DNA of 64,000 nucleotides from Yamagishiella unicocca (lineage: Eukaryota; Chlorophyta; Chlorophyceae; Chlamydomonadales; Volvocaceae). Below the pieces are notes generated by a model that was not told where the DNA came from, did no database searches, and saw nothing but the letters and a program-made list of their open reading frames with translations. The translations under genes were made by a program, and so were the position numbers. Location: assembly GCA_003116995.1 (NCBI GenBank), contig BDSL01000024.1:372001-436000 (forward strand), written 5' to 3'. Shown piece by piece: positions 55,553 through 64,000 of this stretch; positions within the stretch are counted from its first letter, which is position 1, and each line of letters starts with the position of its first letter.

Positions 55553-58500
55553 GAGATCGTCCATGCTTTGTGCGTAAACACGCACGCACGCACGGGTGGC
55601 GATCTACGTACGGCGGCGTCGCGACCGTCTTTGGAGTACATACAGCAGCAGCAGCGGCTATGTTTCTGGTTGCTGGCCGCAGCTTCTGCGTTCTGGTCGC
55701 TGCTGGCTGCAATGGGCGTCTTAAGCATCGGATTATTCTTGAACGTCTCTCGCTTAAGAGGACGTTCTCTCTGTCGGTTAGGATACCTGCTGCTTACCGC
55801 GTCATCACCCCGTTGCCTCCTCACCAACCGCCCTGCTTACTTCGCACATGATATTCAAGTACATTACATAAACTATTTTCCTTTTTTAAAAAACGCACAG
55901 GAAGTGATGCAAGCGATGTCAGACGCAGACGTGTTCGGACAGCTGGCCAAGCAGTTGCTTGATCAGGCAGTGGCCAAGGGCTTCGTGGTGCGCAGGGAGG
56001 GGCCGGGTGAGTTCTCGCATTTGTGTGCACGGACGTGTGACCTCTGTATCCGCTGATGTTGCTGCTGCAGCGGCGGCGGGGGGTCTGTTGTTGCTGCTGC
56101 TGCGGCGACGGGGGCTGTTGCTGCTGCGGCGGCGGCGACGGGGGCTGTTGTTGCTGCTGCGGCGGCGACGGGGGCTGTTGCTGCTGCTGCGGCGGCGACG
56201 GGGGCTGTTGCTGCTGCGGTTCAGTGCAGATCCACGGGTTTGCCTCCCAATCGACGTACGTTGCCTGGCTAGCTAGCTCGCCCTCACTCACCCGCCCCTT
56301 CCTACCTTCCCTTCACCCCTTCCTTGGTGGCCTGTCCTGGCCTGGCCCCCCTATACGGCACGGCGTGTGCGACCGTTCGCACACGCGTGCACCCTACCGC
56401 CGTGCAATATGCAAAAAGTCCGGGTGTCCAACATGGTCCTGCTGTGCCAGTCCGCTGGGTCACTGGGCTTCGCGTCGCTGTCCATTAAGCTCGCGGCCGC
56501 GACGGTGTTGCTGGCCAGTGTGCCCAACGCCATTGATTACGTGAAGCACCAGGTGGTCAGCATGGAGGCTTGGCCCAGGCAGGTGCACGTGCACATACAT
56601 ACGCATACATGGATGATCATGTGCCTCCTACATACCGCGAGCACGCTCGCTCGTTGGCACGAGGGCGGACTGCGAGGTGCTGACGCTTTATGTCGGACCA
56701 GTTTTCCACCACCGCTAAAATGTACACGCATCACATATCGTGCGTTTATGTGCGCAGCAGCGCCTTGCCGCGCGTCGCTGCGCGTCGTTAGGCTCGTTTC
56801 CACGCGGCTCGTTAGGCTCGTTAGGCTCGTTAGGCTCGTTAGGCTCGTTAGGCTCGTTAGGCTCGTTTCCAAGCGGCTTCCCACCCCCCATAGCACGATC
56901 GATCAATCAAACGCATGTATCTTCGCGCGCGACGACCGCGTACATGCGGTTAGTTGCTTTCGACGTAGCGTTCCAAGCATGCTCACATGCATAACATACA
57001 TCTCAGCAACGACAGCGGGTGTAGTGCGCCGATGTATGCCCCTTAGAGGGTGCCTATAAGCATAGCTGTAAAAGGAATAACTATCACCGATCGTATGAGC
57101 TCCTTAAGCTTAGAGCGTTATTCGCACAACAGCGAGTGATTCGTCAAGTAAGTTTTCACACGCCTAAGCAGCATACGGAACAGCAACGGGCGAGAGAGCG
57201 AGAGCGGGCTCCCAACACACGCGCACTCCCTCGATGCCTCCCTCCCGCCCGCCCTGGCGCCCTTCCGCATCACCCGTACGTGCAGGCCCCTCATGATGCT
57301 GTCTGGTGAGCTAGACGGCCAGATGCGGTGGCCCCGGCTCTCCGGATACGTTGCGGAGACGGCCGCCATGGCGACCAAGTTCGGGACGGGGTAGGCAGCA
57401 GGGCGCGTTCGGTGCGGGGTGGGTGGGGATCCGCGTGTGGGTCGGTCGGCGGCGGGTCGCGCAGGCGCTGAGCCGTACTGTTAAGTTAGCCGTGCACGCA
57501 CGTGCGCATGCATGCCGTACGTTACGACCAACGGATCTGTGCAACCTACAAAATAAAGGCTGGAAGATACGTCCAGAACGTACGCGGAGGCGGGTAGTTG
57601 ACACTTCTTGTACGGCGATTCGCGGACCCAGTATGCGATGCTGTGATGCTGCGATGCTGCGCGGACACGGACCAGAGATAGGGCTGATCATCATCATCAC
57701 TGGCGGGGGCTCACACCTCGACGGACGCAGCAAGCTAGCCAGCTCGCGGCCCCCCGCGGGCAGCAGGTGCCGTACGTACTCTTTCATGTAGTGTCCTCCT
57801 GCTACGCTCGCTGACCGGCCCCGCGGTCAGGACACTCCGCCACGCCACTTGGCTGCCATACATGCCGCCGTCGTCGTCCAAGGACCACCCAGCTATCTAC
57901 TTACGTTCCAGCCTTGCTTGCTTGCTTGCTGTTTTCGTTCCTGCTACTTACGGCTCCGCGTCGCTCGCTTGCTTGCTTGCTTGCTTGCTGATTTCTCTCT
58001 TCTTTGCGCCCGCCCCACCGCCGCAGCTTCACCGCCCTCAACAAGCCGGTCATAGTGGTGCCGGGGATCAACCACGGCAACACCTCCAGCGGCGAGCCCA
58101 GGACGATGCGGGGGGACATCACGGCCGGCGTCACCGAGTACGACGCGTGCATGCGGGTGCGGTGCGCGCGACCATCCCGTCGTTCGTTGGGCACGGCACG
58201 ATAGCGAGGGGCCAGGGCCGGAGGCTCACCGCGCAGGAGCAGCAGCATTGCTTACTTGGCGCTGTCTCTTAAAGCCACAAGTAGCGCAGTAGCACGGACG
58301 AATGAAAGGACTGTGCACGTACGTGCTCATGTACCTCCAGCGGCCTGCTGCGTGCCCCCAGTCCCCAGCCACCGGCTGCTGGCTCCCCCCCTGCTGCTGC
58401 CTGTGTGGTCCCGGCCCCATCTGCCGCTGTTTCTGCTTCTGCTGCTGTTTCTGCTGTTTCTGCTTCTGCTGCTGCCACGTTTGCTGCTGCTGCCGCTGCT

Positions 58501-61500
58501 TCTGCTTCTGCTGTTGTTGCTGCTGCTGCTGCTGCCACGTTTGCTGCTGCTGTTGCTCCGACGCAGACTCTGGGCGGCCACATCGCCGCCTTTGTGACGG
58601 CGCACCTGGCGGCCTCCGAGTCGGCCCGGGCTGAGGTGCGTGAGAGAGCGAGTGCAGATATCCAGGACCATAGATAGATAGATCGACCCGGGGGACGGAG
58701 CTACCCGCGGCATGAGGCCCCCCTTCGGCCGCGCCGTAATTCCATTCCCATCCGGTTCCTACCTTCCTTGTTCTGATATGTCCCCACATCGGTAGGTGGC
58801 AGTCCGTCCATGCGTCGTCGCTCCTCCGAGGACACACACCGCGCACGCTCCGGAACTGAATCTGTACCCAACGGGCTCGCCCCACCAATCCATCGCAGGC
58901 GAAGCATGCCCTCGTGGCAGCTGTACGGCAGAGCACGCAGCTGACGGCGCCGTACTGCATCGCACGTGGGCTGGGCGACCCCTCGGCGCCGTTCGCGGCC
59001 GCCTCCGCCCAGGAGGACCTGCTGATGCTGCCCCCGGCCGATGCGCCCTCAGGTCCCTCGCGTGTGGGCGGGCTGCTGGCCGGCTCCCAGCGGAGCGCAG
59101 GGCAGCGGGAATCAACGTACGTATGCCCCGCGACGCGGTGCGATGTGAGCCCACCTAAGCTACCTGGACAGGTCAATCGACAGTCAGCGCGTGGTTGATC
59201 GGCCGCCCGCGTGATTCGTGTCAGCAGCATGCGTAAAAACATGCATTGTATGTTTACTTCACGCCTGCTGCTGCCGTGTTTACACAGTGCTGGATGTACG
59301 TAGCGGCGGTGCCTTGCCCCGGCCGCCTGTATGTGGTGGTGTTTCCTACTGTTGATAGATACTGCCGAGCGACTGCTTCGGTATCTACCCACCGCGCGGC
59401 GATCTGCGTGCACCGCGATACCCAACGGAGCCACCTGCTGTCCCCTTGCTTCCGGCGGCCCATCCCACACATGCAACGTACGTATGCACGCGCCCACTAC
59501 GCAGAGCGCTGCCCCCCGGCGAGGTGGTGGCGGCTGAGGCTCACGCCGCGGAGTTGCAGCGGCTAGTTCTGGCGGCGCTGCCGGCGGACGAGGTGCAGCG
59601 GCGGGTGACGGTGGTGGCGACGGCTCACACAAGTGTAAGTACGCCCGGCACATCAGGCCTAAGGGAGGCGGGCGGGCGGGCGGGCGGCGGCTGGGCGGAC
59701 GGACAGGGTTCACTCTTTGGGCCGGACGCGAGATTCGGGGGGAGGGAGGGTCGCGGGATCCTGAGGGAGGAGGGACGGGGATACCCGTAGACGGATGGTT
59801 GGGGTTGATAAACGGCAAGGCAGCTGCAGGCGCCCTAGCTAGCCTATGTGCCACTGGCGGCAGCTAGTTAGGTCTGTGGGTGGCTGCTGCTGATGTTGCT
59901 GCTGCAGCGGTGGCGCCTGCGGCGCCGGCGGCAGCTGCCGCCAGATGTGCGAGGTGGCGGGCTTGTGATGATGATGATCATGATCATGATTAGGATGATC
60001 ATGATCATGATCATGATTAGGATGATCATGATCATGATCATGATCATGATGATGGTGATGGTGACGCGGCGCGGTGTACGTGCTTGGTGCGACTGAGGGG
60101 GTCTCTCACGTGGTGCGACTGAGGGGGTCCCTCACGTGTCTTTCCGACCACTCCGCTCCCACCGCAGGTCGAGACGTTCCTGTACAGCCAGCCGTTGATG
60201 GTGCCTGTGGAGGGAGGCAGGTGGCTGCTGCAGGTGCACGTGCTGTTGCACTTCAGGTGCGAGTGGGCGCGTGGCGGGCGAGATGGGGGGGGGGGAAGGA
60301 TCCTGATTTCACGGCGAGGGAGGACCAGGGGGGGCGGCGAGGTAGCAAGCAGAGGCTCGGCGTCGGCGATTAGGCGGCTGGGCCGAGGTTTCAGACGTGA
60401 GGTGAGGCCGACGCAGGTGTTCGTGCTTAGTTGGACTGGGGTGAGCGTTGCCATCCCAGCATTTCATTTTTTTTGTTTTCTTCAGTACAACGGCCGGGAC
60501 GTCCCGGTCCGGCACTGCTGGATGGCTTGAGGACCCTTGCTTTGCCGTTACTTTCGGTTGGGAAGTAGTTAGTAGTAGTCGTAGTAGTTGTTGTTGTTGT
60601 ATTGGATCCTGATAGACGGCCGAGCTGTGATGACGTGCGCACATCGTACATCCCTGCCCTGGCCAAGCCCTGCCCTGAGGTATCCCCGCCTCTTCAGTGC
60701 CGACCCACGGGTCTCCTCTCAACCCCGCCTGCCGGCCTCCGCGTCCGCCCCCATCCTTATCGCCCCATTGTCTGCCGCTGCATCCTTCGGATGGGCACCC
60801 GGCTCGCAGGTCCCTCGACGGCGGTAACCTGTTCCTTGCCTCTCAGGCTCCCGATTACGGGGTGAAGCTCAAGTGCGCGCACTTCGTTGCGGCGGTGAGT
60901 TGTTCAGCCGGTCGCTCGATCGCCAGGATCGGTGCCTGGGGTTGAGGTTTCGCCACTCGAAAGTCTTTGGGCTGCAAGGCTGCCGGCTCGCCGATCGGGA
61001 TGATGTCTTGGTCGGTTTGGTCGATGGACCGATGGAGGCCGCGCTTGAATCGGGCGAGGAAGCAAGGAAACTCCTCGGTTTGGTTGCGAGGAAACCTCGT
61101 GCACGAGTTGGGTTGGGGGGACGGCAAGGAGATCGAATGGCAGGGTCCTAACACAGCAGCGATCGAGCAGTGGTGGGGCGGCCACTTGCGTGCGCGTGAG
61201 CAGGCCCCCGACGACCTACGACCGCCGTCCCGTTGCCTTGACGACCGGACGAAAGGACGAAAGGACGAAAGGACGAAAGGACGAAAGGAAATACACACGC
61301 TGGCACCATTCTTACGTGGTGTGCTAGGTCCCGCCACTAAAATCTCCCGCCTCGCCTTGCTCTTTCATCCCGTATGTATGTGCGCCGTATGGTCACCTCC
61401 AGATGTTGGGCCTGCCCAACGCCTCCCAGTACGCCACCCCCAAGCCCATGGAGCTCAACCGGTTGGCGCTGGAGCGGGCGCTTGCCGCTGTGCCTGCTTC

Positions 61501-62346
61501 GGTGGTGGAGCGCTACCGGGCCCTGGGCCGCCAGCTGGAGTTCGGTGCCGACGTGTGAGTAGGCGAGACGGCACTGCATATACGCAGTAGTGCGCTATCT
61601 ATCTGCATATCTACCTATCTATCTACCTATCTATCTACCTACCTATCTATGTATCTGTGCGGCGAAGGAACGCACGCGCGCAGCAGCCGCGGCGTGAGAG
61701 TGCTGCAAGCCTGCAACGCTGCATCGGGCCGCTGTATGTATGCGTGGATGGTTTAGTAGATCGCTGCGGCAAGTACCTGAGATACGTAGGTAGGTCGGCG
61801 AGCGACGCGGGATCGAGAACGAAGGTGTATCCATGGATCCGAGTGTGCGCCGGCGTTGCCCTTGATTCACTCCTACTTACTTCCATGTCCGATCTGCTGG
61901 CCCCTCCACGTATGAGTGTTGCCATTTATACGTATGATGTATGATGCAGGGACGCCTTTTCCCCAGGGCCCGACGGCAAGCTCCCCGCCTCACCCGAGAC
62001 ATTTGTTCGCGAGTCGCGGATCGCCTTCCACTACCCGCCCAAGGGGGACGACGGCGGCAGCAGCAGTGCTCAACCCGCCGCACCGCCATCAGCAGGAGCC
62101 GCAGCGCCGCCGCCGCCGCCGCCATCGTCATCGACGGCGCCATCGGCAGGGACCGCAGCAGGCAGCACGGGCGCCGTCCGCGTCAGCAGCCCCTACGTGC
62201 TGCTGCCACCCACCGATGACGTGGCGAAGAGGCCCCTTGGCGAGACTCGCTTCATGGGGGCGTTCTACGCAAAGGTCATGTCGGTGCCGCAGGCGATGGA
62301 GTGGGTGTGGCTGGACTGCCTGCGGGCTATAGAGACGCCCTGGTGA
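54208..62346 (+). CDS. Alpha/beta-hydrolase-like protein with probable organelle presequence
   Basis: Supported exons: 54208-54529, 54807-54922, 55299-55394, 55901-56006, 56419-56578, 57286-57390, 58027-58156, 58567-58635, 58899-59116, 59505-59634, 60168-60256 (or 60233), 60847-60894, 61403-61554 and 61950-62346 (TGA). The start region MLQRLMPSSAALGSSRTAHC is basic and Ser-rich, like an organelle transit peptide. A hydrolase core follows: GGAAAATEDCLLAVAPGALL, LRLWCGIINIDVA, LLCQSAGSLGFASL (likely nucleophile-elbow Ser), PRPLMMLSGELDGQMRWPRL (likely acid Asp) and KPVIVVPGINHGN (likely catalytic His). A second, unrecognised half follows with YGVKLKCAHFVAA and LGLPNASQYATPKPMELNRL. Substrate unknown. 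The join 56578/57286 keeps frame only with a GC-AG intron. Between 60233 and 60847 the exon structure is unresolved; 60486-60530 may hold a further exon. Confidence 0.72.
54933..54988 (+). repeat. (GGCT)n microsatellite
   Basis: About 13 tetranucleotide units in hydrolase intron 2, right after the donor of exon 2. Confidence 0.92.
55521..55552 (+). repeat. (CTTG)n microsatellite
   Basis: About seven CTTG units in intron 3 of the hydrolase gene. Similar CTTG runs recur at 57915-57930 and 57967-57990 in intron 6. Confidence 0.9.
56050..56225 (+). repeat. GCGGCGACGGGGGCTGTTGC minisatellite
   Basis: Four to five units of about 30-33 bp built on CTGCTGCGGCGGCGACGGGG lie in hydrolase intron 4. 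Cys-rich or Gln/Pro-rich shadow frames result. Confidence 0.88.
56808..56866 (+). repeat. 9-bp TTAGGCTCG tandem repeat
   Basis: Six uninterrupted units (about seven with the first) in hydrolase intron 5. Confidence 0.93.
59966..60063 (+). repeat. (GATCAT)n-type self-complementary array
   Basis: ATGATCATGATCATGAT with TTAGG interruptions lies in hydrolase intron 10. The GATCATGATC units are palindromic and could extrude hairpins. Confidence 0.9.
61604..61652 (+). repeat. (CTAT/CTAC)n microsatellite
   Basis: About twelve CTAT/CTAC tetranucleotide units in the last intron of the hydrolase gene. Confidence 0.9.
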
Positions 62347-62751
62347 GCGAGCAGCAGCGGGCCGCGGTGGAGGCGATGGCGGTGGAGCCGGTAGCGGCAT
62401 CAGCAGCGAATGTACACGCCGCTGATGGATGCAACGGCTTGCCTGCTGCCGGACCTTCGGCAGGCTGTAGGATACTGTTATCGCGACAAGGGAATTAGCA
62501 CCTCCATTGAAAGAATCGAGGACGTGTTATTAGGTCACCTTTAAGAGGGTGCCAGGGAAATGGGTGGGGGTGCCGTGTGGTGGGTGTTATATCGTTATCA
62601 GCATCTCGCCAGTTGCATGATTCGGGCAACAACTAACTACGGAAGCAATTAGGCTGCCAATTTGGTCGCCGACTCGGTTGGATGGCACGGGGCGGATAGT
62701 GCTGCTGGCGCTGGTCGGAAGTTGGCAGCGTTGCGGGGCGTATCGGCATTG

Positions 62752-62756
62752 TAAGA
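62752..62756 (+). promoter_or_regulatory. Candidate polyadenylation signal TGTAA of the hydrolase gene
   Basis: This is the first clear TGTAA after the stop codon, 406 nt downstream. Confidence 0.4.
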
Positions 62757-63021
62757 AAACATCGCCTGTCTATGTGCTCCCATGCAAGTAGAAGGGCTTA
62801 GCAAGCACCCAAGCAACCCCCTGGTAGCTGGGAGATCATAATCACGCATTGGCGGATTTTGGCTCCCGGGCACCTAGCCAAAATGATGCTTCAGGAGGCA
62901 CCCAGGAGCATGCCTGGGCGCCTGGCACCCACCCCCCGGCTACACGCCCAAGCAAGCACCTGGGCACCCTTGTCCGATTTTGGCCCCCTGCATTCACCCT
63001 ACCCCCAGCGCACCGGAGAAC

Positions 63022-63200
63022 CCGACCCACGGACCTCCGACCCACGGGTTTCCGACCCACAGGTTTCCGACCCACAGGTCTCCGACCCACGGGCTTACTT
63101 CCGACCCATACCCCTCTGCAAGCATATGCCCGCAAGCATACCCCTCGCTCTGCAAGCATACCCCCTGCAAGCATATTCCCCACTCTGCAAGCATATACAC
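63022..63200 (+). repeat. Two adjacent minisatellites
   Basis: 63022-63108 has five units of about 17 bp (CCGACCCACGGGTTT). 63117-63200 has five units of about 18-20 bp (TGCAAGCATACCCC). They lie in the intergenic DNA beyond the hydrolase gene. The ~500 bp between 62500 and 63022 holds nothing recognisable besides the TGTAA. Confidence 0.85.
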
Positions 63201-63389
63201 CCCTCCGCGAGCGTGTCCCCTCTGTGTGCGAGCGTACCCTCCGCGCCCCCCTCGCGTCGGTAGGAGGAGGTAAGCTCACTCGTGCAGCCCCCTGCACTGC
63301 TGGTTACAAGGACGACTCAGGACCCTTCAGGACCTGGGCCTTGAGAGAGAGAGACCGCGTTACAGGGCCTTAAAATTAAAATTCCTTGC

Positions 63390-63602
63390 GTTACAGGACC
63401 CCGACGCTGGGGTACGACACCTGACCGTGTCATAAGCTCTGTATCTCCACCCCCATCAACGACAACCTCGACCAGCAGGTTCAACCACAAACCTACTTGC
63501 CCACAAGTGGGGCACCCGGTAGCTACCGGGGAGGGGCCGGGGAATCGAACCACCGATCTCTGGACAGAATGCCAGTGTCTTAACCAATTAGACGAACCCC
63601 CC
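63390..63602 (-). mobile_element. tRNA-derived SINE-like element
   Basis: On the minus strand from about 63602 the sequence has an A-box-like TCGTCTAATTGG and a perfect B box GGTTCGATTCC (63541-63551). The anticodon arm is CTGG/CCAG with an 8-nt loop, and the acceptor and T stems do not pair well, so it is not a working tRNA. A 16-bp palindrome CCCGGTAGCTACCGGG (63515-63530) and about 120 bp of unrelated tail follow. Similar TTAAAATTA...TTGCGTTA strings flank both sides (63370-63400 and 63628-63652). Confidence 0.6.
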
Positions 63603-63668
63603 TGGTAATTTGATAAGGCCCTGCGTTTAAAATTATATAATTTTGCGTTAGACCCATTATGCATGCTA

Positions 63669-63741
63669 TACGCTATAGTCTAGGCGGTCAGGATGCAAGA
63701 TTCTCACTCTTGAGACCCGGGTTCGAGTCCCGGTAGCGTAA
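63669..63741 (+). tRNA. tRNA-Glu (CUC)
   Basis: Acceptor stem TACGCTA/TAGCGTA (63669-63675 with 63734-63740) is fully paired, with discriminator A. Anticodon stem CAAGA/TCTTG encloses the loop TTCTCAC, anticodon CTC. B box GGTTCGAGTCC and T-stem CCGGG/CCCGG are intact. A T5 terminator follows at 63744-63748. Confidence 0.92.
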
Positions 63742-63781
63742 CATTTTTGAGTAAGATATGTTGTGTGAAGATACATTGTGC

Positions 63782-64000
63782 CATTTTAAGTATGCCGGCA
63801 CTTGAGGAAGCCTCGTTTAGGCCCGGGGCCCCCCAGGAACCTCGCTTAGGCCCAGGCCCCCCCAGTGGCCTCGCTTAGGCCCAGGGCCCTCAGGCGACGT
63901 TGGACGCAATGATGAGCATTGTGTTTCTCATAACTCTACGCAAGTATTACAAGTTTTAACTATGCCGGCACTTGGGGAAGCCTCGTTTAGGCCCGGGGCC
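63782..64000 (+). repeat. ~170-bp tandem repeat with ~28-bp inner repeats, runs off the window
   Basis: TATGCCGGCACTTGAGGAAG followed by CCTCGTTTAGGCCCGGGGCC occurs at 63791-63830 and again at 63961-64000. Between them the inner unit CCTCGCTTAGGCCCAGGGCC recurs twice. The array continues past the window edge. Confidence 0.85.

Noticed and set aside
55236..56056. Long plus-strand frame of about 270 codons through hydrolase exons 3-4
   Set aside because: Most of it is intron (CTTG repeats). Only the exon 55901-56006 is supported and is joined by splicing instead.
63533..63600. Functional tRNA on the minus strand
   Set aside because: The anticodon loop has eight bases and the acceptor and T stems do not pair. 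It is treated as a SINE head or tRNA pseudogene.

Overview
This window looks like nuclear DNA of a volvocine green alga (Chlamydomonas/Volvox relatives). The evidence is intron-dense genes with GT-AG introns, the TGTAA polyadenylation signal typical of these algae, GC-rich coding exons with long polyQ, polyG and polyA runs, a plant-type SBP transcription factor, a plastid-type DUF1995 protein, and introns crowded with minisatellites and short dispersed repeats. The genus cannot be fixed from sequence alone. All gene models below were assembled by eye from reading frame, splice sites and intron phase.

Layout: (1) 234-3912 (+) is the 3' part of a GT90/CAP10 glycosyltransferase gene, with a tRNA-His(GUG) nested in its first visible intron. 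(2) 6726-20836 (+) is a 17-exon SBP-box transcription factor of the SPL1/CRR1 type, about 1,900 residues. (3) 20837-27979 is mostly unassigned, with one orphan open frame (24963-25979, minus). (4) 27980-34160 or beyond (-) is a DUF1995 (LPA3-like) plastid protein gene; it contains the most unusual intron structures of the window. (5) 36620-37303 (+) is ribosomal protein uL14 (RPL23). (6) 39723-47245 (+) is an FHA-domain coiled-coil protein of about 1,340 residues. (7) 49698-52519 (-) is a PAQR/HlyIII-type seven-helix receptor, divergent from (8) 54208-62346 (+), an alpha/beta-hydrolase-like protein with a probable organelle presequence. (9) 63390-64000 holds a tRNA-derived SINE-like element, a tRNA-Glu(CUC) and a diverged tandem repeat.

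No operon or single pathway joins these genes; they are ordinary eukaryotic neighbours. The interest lies in the introns. A 38-bp minisatellite copies an exon end together with its splice donor (GT90 gene). A tandem array copies a splice-acceptor-like unit (DUF1995 gene). A 70-nt exon sits between perfect 75-bp inverted repeats. A short dispersed repeat family carrying an acceptor-like CCCAGTCG core is confined to introns of three genes. Together they suggest that repeats in this genome carry, multiply and perhaps create splice sites. The spaces between genes are lower in GC and contain little that can be recognised.
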